This document shows, in pieces, positions 9,805 through 20,530 of a DNA stretch of 64,000 bases. How positions within the stretch are numbered: position 1 is the first letter of the stretch; each line of letters begins with the position of its first letter. The stretch comes from Nymphaea colorata. Lineage: Eukaryota > Streptophyta > Magnoliopsida > Nymphaeales > Nymphaeaceae. The notes under the pieces were generated by a model that was not told the DNA's origin, ran no database searches, and saw only the letters and a program-made list of their open reading frames with translations. Position numbers and translations under genes: made by a program. The DNA lies in NCBI RefSeq assembly GCF_008831285.2, contig NC_045144.1, positions 18,553,716-18,617,715 on the forward strand, written 5' to 3'.

Positions 9805-10120
9805 TAGTTTGTTTATCTGGTTGATGACAAGAGATGAACAAATTTTTAATTATTTTAATAAAACTGCCTCCACCGATACGACCACACAATTGGCAGTCCC
9901 ACATTGAATTGCAAGAGTTTCAAACAGCTTTTTCATTAATTATTGTGTTCTTGTGCTTAGTTTTATCCCATATGGTTTCCCATGCCCCTCTAATGGGAAA
10001 CTGTAAAGTTCAGTAAACCAAGTAGTACTTAATGTTGGGTGACACTAAAAAGTATTCATTATAGCATCCAAGGAAAGAGCCGAAGCCCCCTACCCCTTGC
10101 CCTCCATCCCTTTAAGGTAC

Positions 10121-10306
10121 CATGCTTATTTCTAGCACCTCCAGGTAGCATCCTCACTATTCTTCAACTTGTATATAGTTTTCATGCCTATTTCTAGCAC
10201 CTCCAGGTAGCATCCTCACTATTCTTCAACTTGTATATAGTTTTTATGTCTATTTCTAGCACCTCCAGGTGGCATCCTCGCTATTTTTCAACTTGCATAT
10301 CCGTGA
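10121..10306. repeat. Three-copy tandem repeat, period 62 bp
   Basis: Units start at 10121, 10183 and 10245. Each contains TATTTCTAGCACCTCCAGGT and CTATTCTTCAACTTG with a few substitutions, the third unit being the most diverged. Confidence 0.9.
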
Positions 10307-11004
10307 AACCTTTAGTTCGAGTTTAAAAGCATATAATAAGAAAGGTTGTAAGTTACCTTTACATAACATGCATTAATATTGATTTTTTTTTTGTCTTAAT
10401 TGGAAGTATGAGTGCTAGCTTCAAGGTCTTATGCCCCCTGAGCAAGCGACATCGAGAGTTGGGACCCAAACCAAAAAGAAAAAATATATATTAGTTTATG
10501 CATTGCAGCATTGATTTAGCTAAGTTAAGGAGGATTTGCTGATGACCATGCATTGCAAAAGATCAAGTGGGAAGGAATTGCTTGAGTAAGCTCTTGTTTA
10601 TGTCAACTTCTTGTTAAGCTCTCCTTTTCCTTTTCCTTTGTTCCACAGGCTCACTCAATTTCAAACTCATGGTTTTTAAAATGTTAAGGTCTTCTTTGGT
10701 AGCCCAAAAAAGTACACCTAACATTGACCTTGAAGCCCAGCATTGTTAGGTTTTGAACTCATGACACCCTTTTGTACAAGATGACATCAAGAGCTGTATT
10801 CATACCATGTGGGCAGTTGCCCCCATGAGCTCATTATCAGCATCATCTTATAAAGTATAAATGATGTAGGTATATTAGGAGGGAAATTTGCATGTTTGAT
10901 TAGACTTAGTACACCTAGTAATAATACTAATATAACTCAACTTGTTTTACCAGCCTTAACAAGGATGTCACTATATAGTTAGCTTCAGTATATCATATTC
11001 AATT
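10307..11004. other. Intergenic DNA, no gene seen
   Basis: No gene recognised. Isolated B box-like words (for example GAGTTCAAAAC on the minus strand near 10750) may be SINE debris, but are too weak to annotate. Confidence 0.35.
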
Positions 11005-11345
11005 TTTTTGGATTAGGTATTACATAAATATTCAATCAGGCTCGGATTTGATTAAGTTTGGATTTAGTTAAAATAAATATCCTATTTTCAACATCCACAC
11101 GTACTGAAACTTGGGTTTTAATATATAATAATGTGGCCAATTTGGATTCAGTTGTATAGTTAAAAGTCAATTCAGGTTCATGAGTAATGAATTTAAAGCC
11201 GGCTTCATATCATATTCGGATTTCAAATTTAAAATTCAGTTTCAGATATGGTATAGACTTTTCTTGATTTGCATTCAAATCCAAATTTGAATTCGAATAT
11301 ATGAATATCTAATAAATCTAATATGGTAATGATCTTCTACATCCA
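11005..11345. repeat. GATTCGGATT-type dispersed element (copy 4)
   Basis: Shared words include CAGGCTCGGATTTGATTAAG, ATATTCGGATTTCAAATTT and CAAATTTGAATTCGAATATA. Confidence 0.5.
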
Positions 11346-12264
11346 ATTCGAATCTGATCTACTGACATTCCCAAGCCTAAGGAATGTCACCATTATGTAA
11401 GACTGATAAACATAGATATGGCTATTATTTGGCCTAGAAACATAAGATGCACAATGTTCCCTAGGGTTTGCCCTGTGGAATTCTTGGGATGCCCACCTAA
11501 TAGGTTGAAACTTAGTTTTAGTTTTGAAAATACAGTGAATTTGATATACTTGTGCAGAACTGTTTGATATGATCAGATGCAATAACTTGAGATGATTTTA
11601 ACAAGTTATCATTTTCATTGGTTCTCACGTTCTATATAGAAATTATCAATTTGACATGATTATTCTCATAATTTTTGTAATCAAATTAGATCAGTCTGTT
11701 CTTCTAGAATCCTAATATCCTGATATTGTTTTGGAAGGTCTAGTAATATAAAGTTAAGGAGATGCAACCCTTGAAGCTCCCTAATGGAATCATTTCCATT
11801 AATTTATGTCTATAAGTGAACTGTATCCACTTGATAGAAAATTAATGGATATAGCTGCACCTTTGGTTTTTGTTTACTTTATCTAAGTTCCTTGAACAAA
11901 GAATGGGGAAATCAGAACATCACAGCATATTGGGCAACTGATAGGTTGTTCTTTGTGTATAGTGGGCAATCTGAAAGTTGATATCATGTTTGGATTCCAT
12001 GATATTTTTATTAAGAGATTTGACTGAACCCTTTCTTGTTCTAGAAGCCAAATGAGACTTTATGGACCAAAACTTAGAGCATTTCTGCAATTATAAAAAT
12101 GTATTTGGTACAGTTATGTGCTCATAAGTTTCTCTTATTCAAGTTGATTGGAGAAGAAGAGAAGATTTAATTTTTTTTTAAAATATGATTTATTTTTGAA
12201 TTAGCAAAAATTTGGTGCAGTTATGCCATTGTATTGCGAGTTGTGGAAAAATTCTATTTATGGG
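11346..12264. other. Intergenic DNA, no gene seen
   Basis: No long or motif-bearing frames on either strand. Confidence 0.4.
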
Positions 12265-12700
12265 TTGGAATCATTTTGTAGCAGAATTGATTCCATCTAA
12301 ACTAACCCTACAAATCACATCCAATTTCCTTTTTATTTTTAAGATTTCTTTTTATATTTCTTGCATCTGCAAATAGATGTAGCAAACTTTTCCCCAGTTA
12401 GTGGCCAACAATTAATTTCTTTAATGCCTCTATATTATATTGGGGGATCTAAACTGTAACACACTATCACTTTCTCATTTAGTATCAAAACCCAACTCAT
12501 TTACTGACTTTCTTGTTTGGACTTGCTTGCTGTTGAATAAACTACACCTCAATTTGGAACTCCTTTTTTCCAAACATTGGACTATCTTTTCTTTCTACTG
12601 CTTTGCAGTTGGAAGGTCCTAATAAGGAATTCCCATTCTCCATATATACAAGAGAAAGTTGTACAGCCCAAAGCAAAGAAAAGAAAGGGTAACCAGTTGT
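12265..12700 (-). repeat. Dispersed repeat family, copy A (inverted relative to copies B and C)
   Basis: The reverse complement matches 33240-33680 over several blocks: GATCTAAACTGTAACACACT, TTTAGTATCAAAACCCAAC, CCTAATAAGGAATTC and AAAGCAAAGAAAAGAAAG. Part of it also matches 28090-28270 (CCAATTTCC next to ATCTAAACTAACCC on this strand). Likely a non-autonomous transposon; no coding capacity recognised. Confidence 0.7.
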
Positions 12701-13539
12701 GATTCATCAAAGGATTGAGACAACCAAACAAGTGATAAAGAATTAGGGTTATTCTTGTTTAGGAAAGTAAGCATCAATATATTATTGATTTCCCTAAGCT
12801 CTAAGTTAGGGAAGCACATGCAGAAGGGGTAGGTCAACTATTATCCATTTAATATCATCATAGGACACATGAGAGGTTGCAAGTGGACCGGATTATTTTC
12901 TCATGCTGGTCCGACGGAAGATCGTTCCGGCGGGGTCGATAAGAAAATTTTCTTCCTAGAAGTTGGTTGGATTTGGACAAGAGAATGATGAGATCGGTTG
13001 AATTTGGATTCAAGTTGGATTTTCTTTTATTGAGGAAGAAGGAGTTCAGAGCTGATCCATTTTTTAGTGCTTGGATGTAGTGCTTGGCCTTTTCTTATGG
13101 GAGATATATGAGTGGCAGACAAGGCAAATCCAAAATGCTTTCTGAGTCAGATTCATGTGGATCAGATCCACTAATTGATAGTCAGATATGGGAAGCCGGA
13201 TCTTTAACCCATTTTCAACCACAAACATAAATAGGCAACTAGACTTTATGGCAGTGGCCGAGGAGCCACATGTAGTCTGGTGTGGGCCGTTGCCCGCAGC
13301 AGCCCCTTAAAATTTCTTTATTTTTATACTGGCACCTTTAAATATATATATATATGTATATATACTTCTGGCGAATTTTTATAGCTCTGCCACTGTTTTA
13401 TGGTCGACATATTGTGAGGCTGCCAAATATCTCATTGCACCAATGAACAGTGTCTAATGTAAACCCCAACACCAAGCAGACATCAAACTTTCATATTGGA
13501 TCTGGTGTGTTTGAGTCCTTTCACGGTCCAATTTGTAGG
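12701..13539. other. Intergenic DNA, no gene seen
   Basis: Includes a GGCAGTGGCC...CTCTGCCACT-bounded AT-rich stretch at about 13250-13400 with a (TA)n core, probably another short element of the GGCTCTGCC type. Confidence 0.4.
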
Positions 13540-13960
13540 TATGTAGAAGGAATGGATCCTGATCATATGTACCAATCTCGGAGTCCCGTTAATTGGATAG
13601 TCTTATATTTGGATTCAGATTCAGATTTACATGTATTAAACTGCAGTGCTGTATCTGAATATGGTTCTTAAAACTACAATTAAATAAGGTTTGATGTTTG
13701 ATTTCCAATCCAAATCTTGATACATCGGAATTTCGATCTGACATATATTATGTATAGTAGTTTTAGCTTCGAACTGCATGGGAATCATTACTAAGAGGTT
13801 TACGGATTCAAACATTTGCATGTCTTGTATATCCACATTGAATAGTAAAGCTTAGATCCAAATTATTCGTCAAGACATTCATCAAAAACCAAATCTGGAT
13901 CCTAATGGATGTTATTTCTCAATTTCGAGTCAGATCCGGTTGTCTATTCAGGTTGCCGAC
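13540..13960. repeat. GATTCGGATT-type dispersed element (copy 5)
   Basis: Contains TTGGATTCAGATTCAGATTT, CCAATCCAAATCTTG and CAAATCTGGATCC on alternating strands. Ends not defined. Confidence 0.45.
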
Positions 13961-16315
13961 TTGTTTTGGTACTATCGAAATCTGGGTTTAACGTTTAAGA
14001 TAGGTGGGAGGATCCTACTTGAGGACAACTTAAAAGAAAAAAAAGAACATGGCTGCAATTGTCATTAGTAATAAATGGGAGACCAGTTTGTCAATTGCTT
14101 ATAAGACATGGACGAGCTGAAATTGAGTGCTTTGTGCAATTAAGAAGAGGGCTTTAAAAGAATAGAGATGGTAGGAAATGAGACCATCCTTCACAAATTG
14201 GACGGTCAAGATTAAGCAGAGACGGCCAGTTGCGAATCTGCACCCGTCCGTTTCACGACCGTTGATCTTCTCCGGAACAGTTGACGGAATGTAAGAACCG
14301 AGGAATTTATTCAATGCGAGCGATTCGCAGGTGAACGTTAGAATGTCCCGTCAATTAAGGTCGACCGGCCTGGACTTCCAATCGGGTCACGGGTTTCCGT
14401 GCAGTGATAATGGATCGGATCCAAGGAGTCGATTTGTGATCATTTTAGGTTATGTTATGATTTTTAAATGCATGTTATGATTTAAAAAACAAATTAATCT
14501 TGCCCCTATAAAAATTCCAAAAGTATGGACGGCCCTTGTGAAAAAAAAATTCAGAAAACTTTTCAATTTTTTAAACAAGAACAGCTTATCTTGTTACACT
14601 AGATGGACCACAGTGTAGCCATGTTTGGTCTTCCATCAAACACAAAAGCCCAAAGTGGTTGTTGAGAAATGCATATTTTCAGACAAACTGAGGTGAGGTG
14701 GATGTGCATTGGATAGGCCAATATTATGCGCCCACCTGTTAGGGACTTAGGACCATTTGGTTTCCGCGGAGAGCGCGGATTTTCCGATGGTGCCGAACCA
14801 TGTGATATCGAAAAATTAGGATTCCTTGTGATTTTCAGTAACATAGTTAGATCCCAAACCCCATCTTAAACGTTAATTTGTTTATAATATGGAAATGAGA
14901 ACACATTCTTAAATCTCTTAACAATCAATATCTCAGTTCCATCCCATAGACATTAGAATATCATAAATTTATTAAGATGTGACATATTCATATCTTTAAA
15001 GTAGAGCTGTGGTAGTTGTGCTTGTAAACACTTCACTTTCAAAGTTTAGTTTTATATTGTGAAATCTAAGTCTTTAAGAGTTCAAAAATAAGGTTGTTAA
15101 GTAGTTGGTTGTCTCGGTTCTTATCTTTCTTAAACAAGTTGAAACTGAAACTACAAAGAAAAAAAGGTTGGAATTAAAGTTTGGGTTGCCTCCTCATATA
15201 TGTCTCTCAAGCATGTTCTCTACAAATCTAATTATTATATAGAAAGACGCAAATTTATGAAAATAAAAGAAAAATCATGAAAATGCAACGAAGAAGTTGA
15301 ATTTTATAATTGAGAAACTAAGACCGCGTCTTCAAAAATCTATAAAAATCAAATTTACTCGATTGGGCAACCTGTCAACTCAGACATTTCCCACAGTAAT
15401 ATATATAGTTGTTGGGAGCAAGGCCCAAATCTTTATTCACAAAGAACGAGACACATAAACTTAGAAATCTTACATTAACAATGCTTCAAAAGCAAAACCC
15501 ATCCGATGGAAGATAAAAAGTGAGAAACATGATTGAACATAATGGACTGTCTTGACAGTACTGCATCTCCTTCCCACGTGCCTTGGTTCTTGTTTGTTTA
15601 CTCAACTTCAATTGTTACACAGTTTTGTTCTACACTCTTACTCTTTTACTCCTTTGCAACAGACAAAAAAAGCGTCGACTATAAAAATCCAATTCCTAAC
15701 GTCTCATCAAATTATAATACGCATACATGCATATGTCCACAATTTTTTAACTTTTGAGGAAGAACCTTTTACAGGTTACTCTAGTTGAATCTTGTGACCT
15801 TGACAGCATTTTACATTATTATTATGATCACCAATCTGAAAAGAAAAATAAAAGATATCATTTGGGCAGTTTATTTAGGGATGGACCAAATAATTCAACT
15901 TTAAATTTGGGTAGGGCAAAACTGAACCTAGTTAAAAAAAATACATTAAACAACTAATTTTTTTTATTTTTTTAATATTACTTTTTTTTCCAACTAGTTC
16001 GGGGCGGGCCACGGCCTAGGCGGCCCCTACATTTGGGGCTTATGTGAATCATAAAAAGTTAACCGGCATCTTGAGCTGCCCTGGACCTAGTTGGATCAAG
16101 AAGAGGCCTGCGGGCCCTGAACTTCTTTTTCCAAGGAAGAAGCACTGAATGAATAAATATGTGTCGGTGAGATAGAGTTATCCAGAATGATTTAATGTAA
16201 GGTGTGTGTAACTGACTTGGCAGAGTATTCGGACCCACCTCGTGGTGGTTTTCTTTTTTATGCAACCACCCTTATATAGTTGAAGAACGGGTTGTAAGAG
16301 AGGGTTATGAATAGG
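13961..16315. other. Intergenic DNA, no gene seen
   Basis: Over 2.3 kb of mostly AT-rich DNA. Frames of up to 81 codons show no domain. T-rich repeat debris occurs near 15890-16030 (GGGGCGGGCCACGGCC edge). Confidence 0.4.
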
Positions 16316-16470
16316 GCTGTGCAATGAGTCGAGTGAGTCAGCTTGAGTTTGACTCAAACTTGGTTTTCAAAACTTGATTATAAACTAGTCGAACTCGAGT
16401 TCAAATATAGAGCTGAAATGTTAAATGGGTCGAGGTCGAATTGTAAGAACTCGAATTGGCTCGAGTGCAT
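16316..16470. repeat. Degenerate GAGTCGAG/CTCGAGT-type repeat (copy 2)
   Basis: Begins GGCTGTGCAATGAGTCGAGT and contains GTCGAACTCGAGTTC and GGGTCGAGGTCGAATTG, like 5690-5900 and 36820-36930. Confidence 0.45.
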
Positions 16471-17539
16471 AATCAATGCTGAAATAAAATGAGAGAATAG
16501 TTAAACGAGTAGCAACTAAACAAGTTGCTAAATGAAAAAATCAGACAAGGTCTCCCTTATTTGGATCAAAATCGGGTCCAGTAATCCAGTCTTATTTACA
16601 AGATCCACAGTACTTTGGATCTAGAACCGCTTATGATGATGATTTACTGTGTCCACGAGAACCGAACCCGCATCGGCTATGAGAAACAGAATTTAGTGGA
16701 AAACCCAACAGCCACTAGAACCCAATTATTAAGCACATGATCTTTTCTAGTCTGTGGGTATGGAGCTGCCCCGTGGGTCCCGGTTCCCGATCCCAAAGTT
16801 GATGACTATAATAATAGATCGGTAGATCTGCTTTTCCTAGATTAATAGAAGTAAACCAGAATTTTAAACTAAAGTAGATGATGCAGATCCCTCGGTTTGA
16901 TTTCAGATCCAAAATCCGGATACCATTTTCTTTTCATATGGGACTGAAGGGATGGATTCGCCCTCAAACTGGATCCATATTCCGGTGGACGTTTTGGTTA
17001 GGGCTTGCTACAGTCACCTATTTTAACGGGTCTAAAGGCACCCCATATGACCCGGATCCAAGTTCAATCCAATACCATAAAGGATCCAATTATATTTACT
17101 AGTTCGGATTTAAGGCCTCAGTTTCGAATTTGGATAATCCAAGGTCCGGGTCTGTATTCGAAATAAGGCGTTTCGTGGGCATCAGGAGGTCAAAGTTGTC
17201 CTTTTCTGTAGGTTAGGTCAGCGGTGGATAGAGCTGTAATTTCAGCCTTCGTCTGTGCTCGTCCTTTCCATGCAGAAGTCGAGAAGGTCGTGTAATAATA
17301 ATGTAAGAAAATTACCATAAGACCCTACCGTTCTCAGCTAATGACAATTCGTGAACAGTTCTGACTCACTCATAGAAGGTGCCGGATCCGGAAGGATCCG
17401 AGTCTCTGAGAGCGACTCTCTTCAAACGAGACGCTCGTCAGTGCTGCTGGGACCCCGCAGTTACGGATCAACAGCCCAAACCGGGCGACCCACCTGGGCC
17501 CGATATCGTCTTTCACCGGCCGTTCAAATGCCCACTTGT
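16471..17539. other. Intergenic DNA, no gene seen
   Basis: Many GGATCC-, CCGGATCC- and GATCCAAA-containing words suggest degraded repeat material. No coding feature recognised. Confidence 0.35.
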
Positions 17540-17910
17540 CTACGGTTCCGATTTGGTTTGAACTTAAATCCTAAAGATTTGAGATTTAAGATCCATACAT
17601 TTATGAGTAGTTGTGCTAACTGGATTTGTTGTGAATGGGTAAAATATTTAAATGGATAAATTTAAAAAATATTTAAAAGGTGATGCATGGCCACATAATG
17701 GAATTGGTTTACTATGCATTTTCTTTAGTATGTCTAGAAATTTTTGCATCAATGGATACAAATCCTTTTTTTTTTTTTTGCATCCAAATGTTAGGTCTAT
17801 GGATTAGAGTTGGATTGGATATAATTATAATTGGGATTCAAATTCGAATATATCAAAATATATTCAAATTTTTATGCATATCGATTAAAATTTCCGGACT
17901 AGTAATCTGT
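17540..17910. repeat. GATTCGGATT-type dispersed element (copy 6)
   Basis: Contains GATTTGAGATTTAAGATCCA and GGGATTCAAATTCGAATATA. A T-tract at 17766-17779 interrupts it. Confidence 0.45.
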
Positions 17911-18669
17911 ATGTAGTAATTAAATGCGACTTTGTTATCTAAGTAGCTACTTGAAAAGAAAAAATAGGTGAGGCTTGTATCTGAAATTATAACTAAAAGG
18001 CAAGCTCTGGAAATGGAAATTCCCTCCTTTAGGAACATGTTCCGATACGTTTCCGGCACTAGAGAAGCATACGATTCGGCGAAGGACGGTGAATTTTACG
18101 AGGCTGCCATTGGCGCATCACCGGCCGGCGACGCTTCCAGCCTTCTGCCAAGTGCCAAGCCAGAAGCACCGTCCCTCCCTTCTTTTCTGTAGACGAAAAA
18201 ACCCTTCGATAAAACCCTTAATTCCTGGAAGCCCTCGACTCGCACCGTCACGTCAATTCTCGAAAGATGAGGCACATTTCGTTCGCGCCAACGGACCGTT
18301 CGTGGACCGGATTGACATAAATACCCCCCAAGAGGCGAATGGAGTACCTTAGGGGTATTATCGTCTAAGAAATTAATGGGACCCGCAGAAGCGGGCCCCG
18401 CGAGGAAAGGCTGAGGATTTTTCCCTTCGCGGCTTCCTCACTCACGGGGCCCCTCGGTAGATGAAGCAGAAGCTCTCCACAGAGATGCTGCCTCCGCCAT
18501 TCCCCCTCTGCTTCGGACAGACCACCAGAGGGAAAGAGCAGAGAGAGGCACTGCTGCTGCATCTGACGGCGAGTCACCTCTTATAGAAGGCAGTCAAGGA
18601 AGAAGAAGAAGAAGATCCTTTTTTTTTTTCTTTTTCAGTTTTGGTTAGTTCCGGAAGTGGCCGGACGAC

Positions 18670-20352
18670 ATGGGAGCCGCGGAGGAAGGAGGGGAGAGCA
18701 GCCTCCGGCGGTCGAGGTCACTCCTGGCGTCCCTCCGGGAGCGGACGGCTGTCATACGGCCGTTCAGAGCCAAGTGGGCCTCCGTTAACCGGATCCTCGA
18801 CCAGCTCCCGTCCCAGCTGGATGACCTCGCTGACTTCCCCCGTTCTGGCGAGAATCCGCTGTGCGCGCAGCTTCTCCGCTCCCTCGCCGACGCTTTGGCG
18901 GAGACGCTATCCCTAGCTTGTGCCTGTGATGGGGACTCCACGGGTTCTGGCGTAGGGAAGCTGCGGATGCAGAGCGATATCGATGCTGCGGCGATGAAGC
19001 TCGGCCGGCTCCTCCGCGACTGCGAGCTCCTGCTGGGGAGTGGCGTCCTCCGGGAGGAGCAGGACACCGGTGAGCATCCCGCGAGGTCTCGCAGAGAGGC
19101 CTTACGGCACGATGCGCGGACGCTGATCGCCCGGTTGCAGATTGGCGACCCGGCGGCCAGGGTGGCGGCGCTCGATTCGCTCCTAGCACTGGTCGGCGAC
19201 GAGGACAAGAACGTCCTGGTCGCCGTCGCTCAGGGGGCCGTTCCCGTGCTCGCACGGCTGCTTGACTCGGCCACTGGCTCGTCGGAGCTACGAGAAGGGG
19301 CCGTCTCCGCAATCGCGAGGATCTCGCAGGTGGAGGGATGCAGGCACGCGCTTGTGGTCGAGGGTGTCCTGGGGAACCTCATTCGGATCGTTGAGTCCGC
19401 CGGCGGGGTGGCCCGCGAGCGAGCGTGCGTCGCTCTCGAGACGCTGACTGCTGCGTCGCCGGAAAACGCCAGAGCCGTCGGGACGAGACCCGGAGTAGCG
19501 GCGCTAGTGGAAATCTGCCAAATAGGGACGCCGAGCGCGCAGGCGCTCGCAGCCGGGGTACTCCGAAACGTCGCCGGCGTACGAAGGGGGCTCGCCGAGG
19601 ACGATGATCGCCTCGTACCGGCGCTTGTGACTCTCGTGAATTCCGGCACGCTCGCGGCGCGGGAGAACGCGGCGGAGTGCCTCGTGAACCTGGCAATGGA
19701 CGACGAGGCGGTGAGGCTCGACGTGGTCCGGGAGGGCGGGGTACAGTTCCTCCGTAGCTTCTGGGACGGCGCTTCCACCGCTCGATCACAGGAGATTGCG
19801 GTCAGGATCCTCCGGAGCTTCGCAGACCACATCCCCCTCGCCGCTTCCGGCTTCGGCCCCCGCCTCGCTGACGCTCTCAACTCTTCGGCTGCCTCTGTTC
19901 GGGCAGAGGCCGCAGAAACTATAGCTCAATGGGCGTCGCCGGCAGGTCCATCCGACGATTACTCGGCCGCAAAGGTGTTTGGCGAGGCGAATTGCGTAGC
20001 TCCCCTGGTCCGGATGCTCGAGGGGAAGGTCTTAAAGGAGAGGGAGGCTGCCGTCAAGGCGCTTGCGGCGTTGGTTGGGTTCGCCCCAAACCGCCGGATT
20101 CTCAAGAAGGAGGAGAAGGGGGTCACTGGAGTCGTGCAGATTCTGGACCCTTCCATCAAGGACTTAGATAAAAAATGGGCAATCGCTGTGCTGACGTCGT
20201 TGTCTAAGTCGGGCAAATGCCGGAAGCAGATGGTGGATGCCGGTGCCATCGTCTACCTGCAGAAGCTCGCCGCCGCGGAGGTTACTGGAGCTAGGAAGCT
20301 TCTCGAGTGCTTGAATAGAGGGAAGCTGTGGAACGTGTTCGTGAGAACGTGA
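18670..20352 (+). CDS. Intronless ARM-repeat protein with U-box-N-terminal-like helical domain, no U-box
   Basis: 560 residues, one uninterrupted exon. Residues 14-135 form a helical region (LLASLRERTAVIRPF, LRSLADALAETLSLA, LGRLLRDCELLLGS) resembling the UND domain before the U-box in plant PUB-ARM ligases, but no U-box follows. From about residue 145 to the end come roughly ten ARM units, e.g. AALDSLLALV, GAVPVLARLLDS, GVLGNLIRIVES, ALAAGVLRNVAG, ARENAAECLVNLA, GAIVYLQKLAA. Without the U-box, ubiquitin ligase activity is not expected; a protein-interaction scaffold role is inferred. Substrate and location are unknown. The ATG at 18670 is the first of the long frame. The body is strongly GC-rich at third positions, unlike the AT-rich flanks, and long antisense frames result. 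A T-rich tract ending in CAG (18617-18639) just before the ATG could be a 5' UTR splice acceptor. No TATA box is obvious. Confidence 0.92.
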   Translation: MGAAEEGGESSLRRSRSLLASLRERTAVIRPFRAKWASVNRILDQLPSQLDDLADFPRSGENPLCAQLLRSLADALAETLSLACACDGDSTGSGVGKLRMQSDIDAAAMKLGRLLRDCELLLGSGVLREEQDTGEHPARSRREALRHDARTLIARLQIGDPAARVAALDSLLALVGDEDKNVLVAVAQGAVPVLARLLDSATGSSELREGAVSAIARISQVEGCRHALVVEGVLGNLIRIVESAGGVARERACVALETLTAASPENARAVGTRPGVAALVEICQIGTPSAQALAAGVLRNVAGVRRGLAEDDDRLVPALVTLVNSGTLAARENAAECLVNLAMDDEAVRLDVVREGGVQFLRSFWDGASTARSQEIAVRILRSFADHIPLAASGFGPRLADALNSSAASVRAEAAETIAQWASPAGPSDDYSAAKVFGEANCVAPLVRMLEGKVLKEREAAVKALAALVGFAPNRRILKKEEKGVTGVVQILDPSIKDLDKKWAIAVLTSLSKSGKCRKQMVDAGAIVYLQKLAAAEVTGARKLLECLNRGKLWNVFVRT

Positions 20353-20530
20353 ACAATGGAATTCGGCTTTTCCGGCGCCGTCCTCGTCTTCTGTTTCAAC
20401 AATTGAGAATCTCTATGTACTGTTATATGTATGTATAGCTTACTGCATTCTCTTCCTCACTCTTACCTTCTCCTCCTCCGTTTCTCTTCTCTACCGTTTA
20501 TTGTAATAAGCATTTTCAGAGGGAGAGAAC
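20353..20530 (+). other. 3' UTR region of the ARM gene
   Basis: Follows the TGA stop. TGTATGTATAG and TTGTAATAAGC near 20425-20510 resemble plant polyadenylation elements; the exact cleavage site cannot be read from sequence. Confidence 0.4.

Noticed and set aside
18645-19880. Long antisense frames (187, 175 and 216 codons) within the ARM gene
   Set aside because: They mirror the GC-rich codon bias of the sense gene, give low-complexity Arg/Ser/Pro-rich strings and have no domains.
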